Source: Ditylenchus dipsaci (lineage: Eukaryota > Nematoda > Chromadorea > Rhabditida > Anguinidae). From it: a stretch of 64,000 nt of DNA. The notes under the pieces are model-generated. The model worked only from the letters and a program-made list of their open reading frames with translations, searched no databases and was not told where the DNA came from. Position 1 is the stretch's first letter. Each line of letters starts with the position of its first letter. The stretch spans positions 1 through 64,000 of the forward strand of contig SADC01000494.1 in assembly GCA_004194705.1 (NCBI GenBank), read 5' to 3'. This document shows, in pieces, positions 1 through 10,742 of the stretch. A program made the position numbers and the translations under genes.

Positions 1-539
1 ATGTAGACCAGAAAGTCAGCATATGCTGAGTAACTTTTTGAACAAGAAGACTACCGAAATTGGTTTTTAGCACCGAAATAAGTTTTTCATCTGAATATAA
101 TGAGATCTGCTCAAAATTACTTTTGTTTTCTGAAATATGACATTTTGAGTGACCACCCTAAATTTAGACACTGGATTCCTAATGATCGTATTATAGCTTT
201 TTGACACATTTGAAGCACATCTTAGCTTGAGAAAAGTAGGGCCCTGTGTTATTATTCATTTTTCATGCTTTTCTGTATACAAATTTGAAAAAAACGTAAA
301 TCGATACCAAAAAAGAAGGAAAACTCAAATTGCGCCGAAAATGTTTGAAAAGTACTTGAAAATCTTGGCATTCGTTAGTTATAAAGTGCTATGTAATTCA
401 GATTTTGACGGGCCGGCAGACGGCGGCCGTTTGAAAAAAATTAGGATGGACGGTTGGATGGTCTGTCAAAAATGTGTAGGACTGGGACGGGACGCCGTCC
501 GACTTGCGAGAAACTCAGTCACTATGTATACAATGTGAT

Positions 540-793
540 ACCGTATTTCCTCTAATAGGAGGACATGCTCTGGTAAGCGGATACCCTCGACTTTCTAGAC
601 CTTTATCTCAGCCCAGATCAAATGTTTTGCGAATCTGTTTTCACGTTTTCTCAACGCGAAAACGAGCTCTACCGATTCCACTATTTCGAATTTGGGTTTT
701 CAGCCGAAAATTCGAGATCGACCTCAAATTTTACCGATTTTTGGAGGGTTGAAAAAATAACTGGATATGTCAACCTATTAGAGGAAATACGGT
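540..793. mobile_element. Miniature inverted-repeat element
   Basis: The two ends are inverted copies of one another (ACCGTATTTCCTCTAATAGG and CCTATTAGAGGAAATACGGT, 20 bp, perfect). The interior has no coding potential I trust. A diverged relative of the left half starts near 50,025 and shares the ACCGTATATCCTCTAAT end and the interior words gagctctac and gaccgacctcaaat. The superfamily is not clear because I see no convincing target duplication. Confidence 0.75.
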
Positions 794-1493
794 CATGCGA
801 CGCGGGAAGAGGAGCGCTTTATCACATTAAAAATGTGCCGGAATGCAACATTATAAAGCTCAAAGTTAAAAGTTTAAAATTTAAATTGGTGCATACGGTT
901 AAAGTTGGAGTTAAGCTTTTATAAACGCACCATGATAAAGTTAAAGTTTTTCTAATGCACCATTTATAAGTTAGAGTTGGAAGTAAAAGATAAAATGGTT
1001 TTCTGTAATTCTGGACCACCAGTTGTCACCTCAAAATTTTGGGTACTATGCACTTTAGTAGTCCAAACAAGCTTTAGTAGTCAAAGATATTTTAGCAGTC
1101 CACAGGTATTTTAGTAGTCTAGTGAAACAAGGCACAATACAATTCTTTTTCACAGTTAATAGTCTGGGATGAAGCAAATAAAATTTTAAGAATTAACTGT
1201 TTAAGTGTCTTAATATAGCAATTATTGTAAGCATTTTTAAATGGTCAGCACCAGTTAAGATACTACTAAAAAGGTTGTCCTAAAACGGCAAGACCGGTGA
1301 GGTTGAATCGGAATGATTTGTGCTTGAAATGAGTGAGAAGTAGATTATCAAAACATTCTTTTTTATATTTAGCGTAAATATTGCCAAAAACACCAGTTTT
1401 ATTTGCCTGTAGTTCCAATCTGCGAAAAATGTGAAGATGATAGATAGGAAAATATTTTTACTCAAAACGTGATGATCCAAATTGATGCTTTTT

Positions 1494-1854
1494 AAAGGAC
1501 CATTGCCGTCCACGGCCACGGAAATTCGGACTTTTCGAATTGGCGGGGGACAGCTAAATTACTGCGAAAATATTTTTTGAATTTTTTGTTTACAAATTAA
1601 AATTTTTCCAAATTTTTGAACAATCTACTAATCGAGGACAACGTTGCTTGACATTGCCAGATCGGACAAGATCTAACACAGCCACTGCACTGCAACTTAC
1701 TTATAGTTCTAAGACTCGCTTCGGCCATACACATAAATTATAACTTAAAATGAAAATAAAAAATAATTCAAAAAATATTTCGCAGTAATTTAGCTGACCC
1801 CCGCCAATTCAAAAAGTCCAAATTTTCCGTGGCCGTGGACGGTAATGGTCCTTT
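1494..1854. mobile_element. TTAA-flanked miniature element
   Basis: Long terminal inverted repeats begin AGGACCATTGCCGTCCACGG and end with the reverse complement GGACGGTAATGGTCCT. TTAA lies outside both ends (1492-1495 and 1853-1856). The inverted arms extend about 80 bp, through the words ggcgggggacagctaaattactgcg and its inverse. TTAA target sites are typical of piggyBac and Kolobok elements; the assignment beyond that is inference. Related ends occur at 45.5, 47.0 and 51.98 kb. Confidence 0.8.
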
Positions 1855-2912
1855 AAGTCTTAATTTAATCACTGTGAATTTGTGAATTGTTGCTTCAAGA
1901 ATAGATGTAATGTCTGGTTAATTTTTTTCGTGTATTCTTCAATTTTGTAAAACAATTTGAGTATGAATGTTTTTCTGGTTCAATTACAGTTCAATCTACA
2001 GTTGAATCTGGAAAAGCCGACACCCCTTGGGACCCGTCCAAAGGTTGCGAGTCATCAAGGGTGTCGGGTTATCGGGAGTACGTTTTCCTGTAAGTGTCGT
2101 TTACCGTTTTCGTAGAGTGTCGGTTTATCGGAGTTTTGGCTTATCCACATTTCTGATATGTATATGCCTTTTTTCCCTTTTTTGAACAAATAAAGATTCC
2201 ATTCATTGTTTGCATTTTCCATTAGATAATACACTCTTTTAAAAAAAGGCGTTAAAAATTGAAAATCGGCTTTTGACCCCAAATCAACAAAGATCTTTGA
2301 TACAGAGACAGTACATAGTTTTGTTATATATCATGAAAAGTTAAAAAGCAGCATAAGATTTCGAAATTTAGCTAAAAAATTGGCTTTTATTTTTGATCTG
2401 AGGTCTCGTTTGTAGCAATATTTTGTTTACCTGCAGATCTGGTCCCATGAATATGTGTGATTTCAGATTGCGTCATTTTTTGGTTTGTAATTATTTGAAG
2501 CAGACCCATAAATATGTTTTTTAGTATTAGTAGAATAATGAGTTGATGGCCGGCTAATTCTCCTTGTTTCATTGGATTTTTAGTGCTCAACCCATTCCGG
2601 TTTCACTGCGCCTTCTTCTATGGCTTGACATTTTTTGTTGTTGTGTTGCCTTGCTGGCTCCCCCTTGCTTGTTGTTGTTTTGGTGGTGGTTGTGAGGCAG
2701 CAGGGTGGTTGTTGATCACTCCCAAACAGCAGTAGAAGCAAAAAATTGCTATAGGGGTGTGTTTTCGTCAACAATTCTCTTCTTTCTTTTTCATTTATTT
2801 TCATTCTACACATTTTCTTATACTTTTATAATTTGAAAGTTAGATAAACCTGGAAATTAGGTCAATTTAGTGACTAATTTCGCTAAACACTTTATTGATC
2901 GGCCACTGAAAT

Positions 2913-2936
2913 ATGGCCACAGGAATGTTTTACAAG
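2913..2936 (+). CDS. Four-TM protein, exon 1
   Basis: The short first coding exon reads MATGMFYK from an ATG in the context aaatATGG and ends at a good donor (AAG|gtaagc). It joins in frame to the exon at 5141. The 300 bp upstream are richer in GC and CT tracts than the surroundings and probably hold the promoter and 5'UTR. The start choice is supported by the exact splice phase to exon 2; a second in-frame ATG lies four codons later. Confidence 0.65.
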
Positions 2937-3812
2937 GTAAGCAGTTTCATGACACTTTAATTTAGACAACACAAATAAAAGGCTCCCATAAAAATTTAAG
3001 GCTGACCGACAAATCAACCACTCAAAACTAGACAGAGAATATCATTATTCAATGCATATTTGAGGATTTAATCAAGAAAATTAGGCTATTTAATGGGCGG
3101 CTATTCAAATCTGCTGCCAAAATTTTTAATTTTGCTGCATAATCAAAGGGCCGAAAAATCGGGAATCGACCGCGCAGGAGTCTGCCTAGGCAAAATTTTT
3201 TGGTGGTGAAGGTTTTTTTGACACATCGTGTATTTAAAATTTTTTTGACTCAGTTCCAATGATTCATTTGATAGTAGAGACGGAAATGAAAAACCTTAAA
3301 ACGAAACCTTGAAAAGGTACACACTATGATTGGGAACAACGACTAGGTACATTTTTTCGTGAAATTTTAAAAATGTGTTGAAGAGTCTGTCCTAACGGCC
3401 ACTGGCACACCTTTGCCTAAGCTTAAGTGCGTAAAAAATCGAAAAAAAGTTTAAAAATTAACAGGGGGGACAAGGCGAAATTTGGCACTGTGCCCAGTCA
3501 TTGTACCAAGTCATAATGTGTACTCAGTTGTTGGTATACCCTTTTAAACGTCAGATGTGGTAGTAACAATAATTATATCCGAGGATAAATCCGCATCCTC
3601 GGATAAAATCTGCGGATACAGATGAACGGTAGTAACAATCAAAAAATCCGCCGATATTATCCTTAGCCTGGTCGGGAGCAGGATAAATCCGCGGATAAAA
3701 ATATTTCTTATGTATTTTAAAATCGATTACTATGCAAAAACGCGTGAATACGTTTGAATAGGTGTACTATACTACTAAAAAAGAAGTTTTGTTTAAAAAG
3801 CAGTCTTTTAGT

Positions 3813-3974
3813 CAGGGTTCACAGATGTCCTGCTTTAGTGAAAAAGCAGGAATTTCGGCACATCTCACAGCATTTTATAACAGCTTATTCCTGCTTTTTG
3901 TAGATTTTTTGGTTTAAATTCCTGCTTTTTGGAAACAAAATCCTGCTTTTAAAATTTTCGATCTGTGAACCCTG
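3813..3974. mobile_element. hAT-type miniature element
   Basis: The ends CAGGGTTCACAGAT and ATCTGTGAACCCTG are perfect inverted repeats. The flanks carry the 8-bp duplication cttttagt (3805-3812 and 3975-3982). The interior repeats the word cctgctttt in both orientations. The CAG ends plus the 8-bp duplication are the hAT signature. A truncated relative starts at 63,347. Confidence 0.9.
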
Positions 3975-4099
3975 CTTTTAGTCGTGTTTTTGCTGCACTA
4001 ATTTTTTCCGAACATTATTAAAAATGATTTTTTTATCGTTTTAGCAGAGAGAAAAAAAAATTGCCTCCCACTCCTCAGGTGAGATGGTCTTTTTCGGGT

Positions 4100-4440
4100 A
4101 TTTTAGGGTCATTTTTCGGTGATTTATCACATTTTTCTTGCTGAAGCTCAGCAAAAGAATCTCTAAATGCATTTTTGATCAAGAGTCTTGCTCGGAATTA
4201 TGTATAAGGTAAGTGCGTGCGCGCATCTCTAACCAACCAAGCCCCCTGCGCCCCCTTTGGAGGCGCAGGGGGCTTGATTGCTTGGGGTTGAGATGCGCAC
4301 ACAAACATACCTGAGACACAAATCACTCGAAAATGACTCTGGATGCATGAAAACATATGCATACCAGAATTTCTTTATGCGGTAGGCCCCAGTTAACAAA
4401 AACCTGTTCAAAATCTATTATTTTTACCTAGATTTTGTTA
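4100..4440. repeat. Dispersed repeat with GC-rich hairpin, copy 1
   Basis: The core runs tcaagagtcttgctcggaat then taaggtaagtg, a GC-rich hairpin (aagccccctgcgccccct with its inverse), then gagatgcgcacac and caaatcactcgaaaatgact. It recurs at 43,225-43,450 (without the hairpin) and 63,570-63,860 (with it), with a degenerate copy near 56,805-56,945. The copy without the hairpin shows that this part is an optional insertion or deletion. Confidence 0.75.
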
Positions 4441-4527
4441 AGGTTAAAAAAGGTTAAATTTGGTCAGTCGAGGGGTGATTTTGGGTCACTTTTCAAAAAA
4501 TCCGAGTATGGGGAGGGGAACTATATA

Positions 4528-4713
4528 CAGTCGAACCTCCCAATAACGATCACCCCCATTACCGATCACCTTCCCATTAACGATCACCGAAAAAACTTTT
4601 GTTGGTCTATATTAACTGAAATCTCGAATAACGACCACTCCATTAACGATCACCTCCCAATAACGATCACCTGAGCCGGTCCCTAGGGTGATCGTTATTG
4701 GGAGGTTCGACTG
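4528..4713. mobile_element. pogo/Tc1-like miniature element (TA flanked)
   Basis: The ends CAGTCGAACCTCCCAATAAC and GTTATTGGGAGGTTCGACTG are perfect inverted repeats flanked by TA on both sides. The interior repeats the word ccattaacgatcacc. The CAGT ends with TA duplication fit the pogo/Tigger branch of Tc1-mariner. It is nested inside the 3557-5060 element. Confidence 0.85.
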
Positions 4714-5140
4714 TAAGCGCCAAATTATAAAAACTTCAGACAAATTCAAAAATTCTTCAAAAACATGGTGCAAAAAATATTTGCAATATTTTTCGACTGA
4801 TTTTACAAAATAACACGTCAATAAATATTAATAAAACATTTCCTGGTTTAAGGAGAACATAAAAATAGTAGCTTAAGTTTTTTTACTTTTAGTGGAAATA
4901 ATCATGCTCATATCCGCAGATAAATCCGTGGATTATCCGCGAATTTATCCTTAGCTGCGGATAAATCCGCGGATTTTATACGTTTCCGCGGATATTTCTA
5001 TCCGTGATTGTTACTACGGGTTTTTATCAGCGGATTTTATCCGTTGATTGTTACTACCACCCCAGTGGTAACCAACATTTCGAAACTTATTTTATTTTTC
5101 GAGACTGCCTTCCAAATCATGATTGACGATATTTTTGCAG

Positions 5141-5477
5141 GTGGCATTTGCAGCATCTTGGCTAGCTAATCTTCTACTCTTTTGTCTAGTGAGCTATGTG
5201 CTGGTTGAAGCCCTGACGACCAATAATAAGGATCTGGATAAGGAGATGCAGTTGGGCATCTACATTTCATTTATTGTGTTTGTGGTGCTGTTCATGTGCT
5301 TCACAGTCTCATTTGTTGTTTTTTTGGCAAGAAAGACCTATTTTACCCTAGTCATGGCAATTGTTTTCATTGTGGGCCAATTTTTGTGCGTACTAGTGAC
5401 TAGTTTGTCGCTATTCTCTTCTGAAGAAAAAGAACCCAATGTTCGCTACAAGGACGATCCTGTGCAATGGATCATTG
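5141..5477 (+). CDS. Four-TM protein, exon 2
   Basis: Acceptor tttttgcag|GTG and donor ATTG|gtaaga bound a 337-nt exon encoding three strongly hydrophobic segments. They are about residues 9-33 (ASWLANLLLFCLVSYVL), 46-71 (GIYISFIVFVVLFMCFTVSF) and 77-100 (LVMAIVFIVGQFLCVLVTSL). A charged hydrophilic stretch with EEKEPNVRYKDDPVQW follows. The intron before it (2937-5140) is filled with a 1.5 kb inverted-repeat element. No domain family was recognised; the architecture suggests a small integral membrane protein of about 170 residues. Confidence 0.8.
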
Positions 5478-6330
5478 GTAAGAGTTTTTTTAACAGAAAT
5501 ATATAATTTAGAACTAATTGAACATTTGACCCTAATAGCGAATAATCACCCCGCCCATCTATTTTTCCTACTAAAACTTAAGTAAAGACTACCCAAATAT
5601 ATGTCTCATACCCCAGAAAAAGTGCGTAAACTGTTTATTAGTCACAACTTCCGTACGCTGGCCTACCCCCAAGGCTAAGGGCTAAGCCTAAAGTTGTTAC
5701 TTAAAAGGGTAGTTACGGCGTTTTTTTATAAAGTCACATTGGGGGGGGGGATTCGCTACTATCACCCAAACATCTTAATGTAAATTTAAAAATTGCAAAA
5801 AGTGCTGATCATTTTAAAATCCAACATCATCTAGAAACCTTCAAACAATTTATAAAGAGTGCATCTGAATACAGTAGATGCTGATATAACGGACCTCTAT
5901 ACAACGGACACTTCTATATAACAAGCGGAAAATTGGTGCGGTATAGATGTAGAAATTTGGCCTATAATTGCTACAAAAGTATGATAATAACAACAACATT
6001 TAGAAGCTTCGGGCTTCTTATATCTAGTCTCAACACCAGAAACGGACTTCGCCCCACGCCCCGGACTCTCTTTAAAGAAAATATCCAAAAAAAATTGCGC
6101 AAAGTTTTGCTTAAAAATAGTCCCAGACACTACTTTTTCTAAAAACTGAAAGACAATAGAGCACAAGACAAAAAAGTTTCCAAGGCTCAAAAAGTCGGGA
6201 AGTATTTTTATTTTTCTGAGCACCGGGTCACGGGCAGTAAATTTTTTTAAGCAGAAATTTGGGGTTTCAAAAATGCGAAAAAGGGACGGTAATTTAATTT
6301 GATACATTTAAAAATTTGGAACATTTTCAG

Positions 6331-6452
6331 ACCGACGTTGGCTTCCGCTTCTGTTTGCAGTGGTGTTCCTGCCGTTGTTTGGTCTGCAAATATTCATGAT
6401 CAACCGGTATGCGAATAGCCTAGGTCTTAGCCGAGAAAGTGATGACAGAAAA
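6331..6452 (+). CDS. Four-TM protein, exon 3
   Basis: Acceptor acattttcag|ACCGACG restores the phase (G|AC) and gives DRRWLPLLFAVVFLPLFGLQ, a fourth membrane segment, followed by a polar tail (NRYANSLGLSRESDDRK). I place the end at the donor AAA|gtaggt. If this donor is not used, the frame instead runs to a stop at 6537-6539, giving 189 residues. Confidence 0.75.
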
Positions 6453-6526
6453 GTAGGTCAGAGCAAAAATAGTATTTGTGAATCTGTTAATAAAAAAGCA
6501 TTTAGTCGACCCCCTACTACTCTGAG

Positions 6527-6556
6527 CAGATCTACGTAGCCAAGGATGGGCCTTGA
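6527..6556 (+). CDS. Four-TM protein, exon 4 (terminal)
   Basis: Splicing of a 74-bp intron (acceptor ctactactctgag|CAG) gives the in-frame tail QIYVAKDGP and a TGA stop. With exons 1-3 this makes a 170-residue protein (24+337+122+30 nt, divisible by three). The composition of the tail looks more natural than the unspliced alternative, but the choice is inference. Confidence 0.5.
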   Translation, partial: QIYVAKDGP

Positions 6557-6737
6557 AGTGCTCTCCTACAAACTTCATCTGCTTTATGTAAATATTGTGT
6601 AAAGAATAATATTGCGGAACTACCTATTATATATGTGTTACTATTTACTATTTTTGGCAAGTATGCCTCAGACACAAGCCATGTAAGGGAAGGGAAAGTT
6701 AGCCGAAAATTTTTCTGAACTAGTAATTTGTTTCAAC

Positions 6738-6905
6738 CAGTGCCGGGTGGTTCTCCGCTCTTGGCTCCGAGATTCTCCGCTCCGTGCCAAGAGCAAGAGC
6801 AGGATCAAAAAATTTTGGTCTGGAGTATTCTAATTTTTTTTCTCCGAGCATAAAAATTACATTTCGAAAGCCAAGAGCAGGAGTAAATATTTTAAAATGC
6901 CCCTG
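6738..6905. mobile_element. hAT-type miniature element
   Basis: An exact 8-bp duplication gtttcaac flanks it (6730-6737 and 6906-6913). The ends are imperfect (CAGTGCCGGG and the inverse of CAGGGGCATT). The interior carries inverted ccgctcttggctcc / gccaagagcaggag words. The duplication is the strongest evidence; the imperfect ends suggest an old copy. Confidence 0.75.
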
Positions 6906-7463
6906 GTTTCAACTAAATTTTTTTCAACCAGCTTTGGCATAATTCCAATCGGACTTTACCCAGCATGAAATATTTTTTCGCTTCAATAGGTCGACTACTC
7001 AAAAGTTACAAGTTTGCCGAACTTGCTTTGTTCATTTTTTAGAAACTTCCTACCTTTATTATTTTCTATATTTTATATTTTTCTTCCTGTTTTAAGGTGA
7101 CTAATTTGAAAGATTCTAGGCTAATTATTCGTCTTACACCATACTATTCCAAGCTGGGCCCTATACTATAAGTCTAGGCTTTTTTTATTATCCCTTTGTT
7201 TTTTTTTCGAGATTTTTTATGTGATTTTTTTTAGGTTGGCCAACGTAGATCAGGATGGAGTCAAACATGAGTCTAAAATGTGATTGAGTTCGTCCTTACT
7301 TAGGCTGGTCACCCTTAAGCTTAAAAAATCAATTAAAGAATCACAAAACAGAACGAGGAGCAGGGCAAAAAAACCCCAACGCTTAGAGGATAGAGGCCAA
7401 AGTGTATGTTTGTCGTTTGTTTATTGTTATTTTGCATGCATAAGTACTTTGCTAATAATAATA

Positions 7464-7476
7464 TTTATTATTTATT
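7464..7476 (-). promoter_or_regulatory. Candidate poly(A) signals of the protein 4.1-like gene
   Basis: Two AATAAA hexamers on the minus strand (tttatt at 7464-7469 and 7471-7476) lie about 290 bp past the stop codon at 7761. They are the nearest canonical signals downstream of the terminal exon. Confidence 0.45.
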
Positions 7477-7760
7477 CTGTATAATTCAAAACAAATATTG
7501 TTGTGGGACAATCAAGTAAGCCGAGAGGGGAGGGGGGGGGATAGCAAAAAGGGCAGTATTTACCAAATAGTTTTTAGATTTTTTCTAAACATCGCAATAG
7601 AGTTATTATCCAAGACAACTACTACATATAAACCACTGGGTTGTTCGACACTAATCAAGGCATGCGAGACACTAACAATATAGAATATGGGTTGTTGAAT
7701 AGAGCAAATATTAAAGCATGTCATTCCAGGCATGTGATAAAGCAATAAATTAGGGTCTGT

Positions 7761-7844
7761 TCAGTGGTTCTCACTACTCACTATCTTCTCCACAGTCATT
7801 TCCGGGTTCATGTTGGTGGCTTCGAGAATGGCACGGCTCAACTC
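7761..7844 (-). CDS. EPB41/cora: Protein 4.1-like, terminal exon (end of CTD)
   Basis: Acceptor gaattttcag|GAGTTGAGC opens ELSRAILEATNMNPEMTVEK, then IVSSENH and TGA. The words AIxEATxMNPxMTVEKI are the most conserved part of the protein 4.1 C-terminal domain. This identifies the whole minus-strand gene and fixes its 3' end. It joins in phase 0 to the exon at 8473. Confidence 0.93.
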   Translation of the reverse strand, partial: ELSRAILEATNMNPEMTVEKIVSSENH

Positions 7845-8386
7845 CTGAAAATTCTCAATTCTCACTGGCTGTAAGTAATTTGCACTGACAAACTTATTTT
7901 GAATTTTCGGGGAAAATAATTAACCCCCCCCGTTAAATTATTGATTACCTAGCCAAATTGTTGAAGCATTTTGTGCGAATTCGACAGGCTAAATAATTAA
8001 TTTAACGGGGTAATTGATGATTTTTGCTCGAAATTTCAAATTTGGCGGGACAATTAAACAATTAAATTTACAGGGTAAAACAACTTGAGTCACTTTTATT
8101 TATATGGGTATTTCAATGAAAAAATCTATTAAATATAACACCCCACGTGTTTTATTCTTTTTATTGAAAAATGGTCGTTTTCATCTTTTCCTAGTGATTC
8201 TAAACTCGAGAATCTCAACCTTGAAATCCCCGAAAATGGGACTGAGCCAAAAATAAACTGTAAAAGGGTCGCGCGCGTTTTAAAAAACATGTTTTATGAG
8301 GTTTTGGGGTCGAGAATCACGACAAGTTGGTCAAAACGTGATGTTTCGAACCCGTGGATACTGTACTCCGGCAAAAAACCACTGAC

Positions 8387-8473
8387 CGCATCATGGTCAA
8401 TTTCATCTCCACTATGGATGGTTATGCGGTGCTCCACGTGTGTCTCAATCACCCCATCTTTCTCTTTCTTGTA
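8387..8473 (-). CDS. EPB41/cora: Protein 4.1-like, CTD exon
   Basis: Bounded by acceptor ctttttag|TAC (after a tttt tract) and a less usual donor GCG|gtcagt. Its 29 codons read YKKEKDGVIETHVEHRITIH and then SGDEIDHDA. ETxVEHRITI and SGDEIDHD are diagnostic for the protein 4.1 C-terminal domain, which in other animals binds membrane partners and adaptor proteins. Confidence 0.93.
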
Positions 8474-8527
8474 CTAAAAACGTAAATAATAATGAAATCA
8501 GCACAAAACACCTTCAAATAAACCAAC

Positions 8528-8565
8528 CGTAAGGGTCTCTACAGTTCTGTTGCCAGTGTCACTGC
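8528..8565 (-). CDS. EPB41/cora: Protein 4.1-like, 38-nt microexon
   Basis: Acceptor gctttcag|GC and donor ACG|gttggt give (G)SDTGNRTVETLT. The end TVETLT leads straight into YKKEKDG, as TLTYKxEKDG does in known CTDs. Phase is conserved on both sides (1 in, 0 out). Confidence 0.8.
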
Positions 8566-8620
8566 CTGAAAGCAAGACGTATATTTAAGTCAATCATACA
8601 AATGGCTGTAGTTGTCTCAC

Positions 8621-8834
8621 CTTGGTTGACACTAAATCTGCAGCCCGAGTTCGCCATCCACTCCATTGCCATTGTGGCCGTCTTGCTGGGCCATCTGCTC
8701 TTTGTGGATGCCATTTTCGTAGGCGATAGTGCGGGAATGCTCTCAACAGCTGGCGAGGCTCGCGGTGGAGGGGCTGGTGGAGGCGACTTGGTGGATTGCT
8801 GTTGCCCTGGCACCACTCTAGACTCACTCACAAT
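8621..8834 (-). CDS. EPB41/cora: Protein 4.1-like, Pro/Ser-rich linker exon
   Basis: The exon begins at tatttcag|ATTGTG and ends at CAAG|gtgaga. The frame that fits both splice phases reads IVSESRVVPGQQQSTKSPPP, then a proline/serine-rich stretch and a Met/Trp-rich tail. A second frame in the middle (IAYENGIHKEQMAQQDGHNG) looks more protein-like, so this exon may contain small indels. It is a low-complexity linker before the CTD. Confidence 0.7.
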
Positions 8835-8886
8835 CTGAAATATATGGAGTTTGCATTTTTCGGTGATGATGAAAAAATTTATTTAC

Positions 8887-9001
8887 ATTGGTGGGGCTAA
8901 ATGGTGGAGCTGTGTTTTCATCCTCATCACCAATAGCATATGTCTGGTAGGACTGGGTCTGGACGGTGTGTCTCACTTGCTCTGACTTTATCACTGTTCG
9001 C
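8887..9001 (-). CDS. EPB41/cora: Protein 4.1-like, pre-CTD exon
   Basis: Acceptor ttatttag|GCGAAC and donor AAT|gtaaat bound RTVIKSEQVRHTVQTQSYQT then YAIGDEDENTAPPFSPTN. It is rich in Thr, Val and Gln, like the region just before the CTD in protein 4.1 family members. The phase fits both neighbours (115 nt, one nucleotide completing an Arg codon). Confidence 0.82.
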
Positions 9002-9394
9002 CTAAATAACAGCGGCTTTTAGTGGAGGAGTGAGGTTTGGGTCTGAGTTCTCAGTATAATGCTTGGGTCTAGGTTTTAAATCTAATACTTGGGTTCGGGT
9101 TCTGAGTCTCATCCTTAGTTCCGAGTCCAGGCCTGGGTGTCTGAGTCTAGGATCTCATAGTAAATAATTTCCAACCTAGACCCCACATGTCTACACACGA
9201 ATTTTTCGGCCTGCCCGAAGGAAATTAAAAATTCAGTCTTGACCAAGTCATCAAAGGCCCGGAACCTTTTCGACCCGGTCCTAAAGCAATTTTTAACGTC
9301 AGTCACGGCCCAGGCTCGGTCTGGACCGGCACCTGGTCAGATCTGCCCAGACTGCACTTAAATTTACAGAAGCCTTAATGATTTAGGCACTGTT

Positions 9395-9600
9395 CTTGAT
9401 GAGGACCCCCAAAAATCAAAAATTTTTTGCCTTGGTCCCCCTTTTCTTTTCGTAAATATTAAGGTTTAGGTTTAGGTAAGGGTTGGCCAGCGTATGTTAA
9501 GACAGACTTAAACATGCTATAAACTCATGTTTAAGCCTGTCCTAATATACGCCGGCCAAACCTTGATAAGCCTAATCCTAAACAAATAACAAAAAATCAG
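9395..9600. repeat. Palindromic repeat of the CCTTGGTCCCCC family
   Basis: Inverted arms around 9,460-9,512 and 9,525-9,585 carry ggttggccagcgtatgtta and its diverged inverse taatatacgccggccaaacc, with the sequence ccttggtccccc outside. Similar arms occur at 57,310-57,420 and scraps at 3.4, 16.2 and 42.4 kb. It sits in an intron of the protein 4.1-like gene. Confidence 0.6.
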
Positions 9601-9681
9601 AAAACCAAAAGTTGGATTAATGCAAATTTTTTTTTGATGTTTTAAAGTGTTTCAAAAATAACAGTGTCATGATTTATTTAC

Positions 9682-9782
9682 CTAATTATATTTCCATCTC
9701 CATCCACCTCAGTGGTAACAGTCTCTGGTTGGGCTGTAGACTCGTGCCATGTGTGCACTGTAGTGTGTGGAGGCGAGGATTC
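9682..9782 (-). CDS. EPB41/cora: Protein 4.1-like, pre-CTD exon
   Basis: Acceptor gtgttaag|GAATCC and donor ATTAG|gtaaat give ESSPPHTTVHTWHESTAQPE, then TVTTEVDGDGNIIR. It splices in frame to RTVIKSEQ in the next exon. It is too short to stand out as an ORF but is well supported by phase and composition. Confidence 0.8.
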
Positions 9783-10742
9783 CTTAACACACATCAATGT
9801 AATTTTATTTCCTGTATTTTAATGGCAACACAAAAATGCTACTGAAGTTGATTTTTATTTGTTGCAAAGCACTCGACTAAAATGACAAGCGAAATATTTG
9901 CAAACCTTAAGTACCACATTCAAATAAAAAATTCAAAACACTTAGACAGCTAACATCAAACGATTTAGTTGTGGAAAAAGTGGAAAATGTTTAAAGTTAT
10001 TCAAGTGCAACCAAAACAGCAGCTTCAACTGCGAAAAATCTGTTAGGATCCATCATAAATTTAGCAGAAAATATGACTGTGAAATACAAGAAAACAAGCA
10101 AAGACTGGAAAGTAGCGGACGACTACAATGACCAATTTAATTATCCACTATCAACTCGCGATTTTTTAAACTTTGAAATAAAGCGATTTTTTTCTAAGAT
10201 TTTACTTCTAGAATCAAAACTTCCTCTCTGATTCTTATCGCTTTAGATGCGGTCGAAATTGTTCTCGGCAGACAAGATAAGCATTGACAATTTTATGGGT
10301 AGTCCACTCCAAATTATCATCGCTTTCAATGTTTTGGTCATATCTCAGTAACAGAGAGTAATTTGACCAGATCGCAACGGATTATAACTAAAAGGGCATG
10401 CCCGTACGTTCAAAATTATTGCCTGCCAATTCGAAAAAACTTCCTAATTATTAAACTTCTGTACAAACTTTTTTCTTGGGTTTCTAACATAACATGGTCT
10501 GAAAAATTCAATTTTAGGTATAGTTTGTTAGAAACCAAGTTAAAAAATCCAATACTTAGGAAATCTTTAGCATTGGCGAGCACAAATTTTGAACGGACGG
10601 TCGTGCCCCTTCAAGCAGGAAATGTTGATTGGGTAAACCTTTACTGCCTAGAAATACTTTTTTGCCGAAGTTTTTTATTCATTGTAAAATGACTTTTCGC
10701 GGTAAATAAAATAGCCAAAAGTATTTTGGTTGCAAAAAAAAA

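Larger units (their letters stand above)
1..2580. other. Intergenic stretch, transposon debris only
   Basis: Apart from the two miniature elements at 540-793 and 1494-1854, I see only AT-rich sequence. There is a short run of repeats of the type tttagtagtc near 1,050-1,120. A one-sided pogo-like end (CTACAGTTGAATCTGG) lies near 1,995, followed by repeated words such as gtgtcggtttatcgg. The open frames here have no protein-like composition. Confidence 0.5.
3557..5060. mobile_element. 1.5 kb inverted-repeat element with nested insertions
   Basis: The ends are GTGGTAGTAACAAT at 3557 and ATTGTTACTACCAC ending at 5060. Subterminal arrays of words like ggataaatccgcgg and ttatccttagc sit in opposite orientation at the two ends (3570-3700 and 4905-5050). 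The whole element lies in intron 1 of the four-TM gene. It has been hit by at least three other elements: a hAT element at 3813, a dispersed repeat at about 4100-4440 and a pogo-like element at 4528. Confidence 0.8.

Noticed and set aside
4230..4280. GC-rich hairpin as a transcription terminator
   Set aside because: This is eukaryotic DNA and the hairpin belongs to a dispersed repeat.
5872..5935. A pogo-like left end (acagtagatgctgatataac)
   Set aside because: I could not find the matching right end or a TA-flanked partner, so it is not listed as an element.
8621..8834. Correcting the proline-rich exon to the IAYENGIHKEQM frame
   Set aside because: The uncorrected frame is open throughout and fits both splice phases, whereas the alternative needs two compensating indels.
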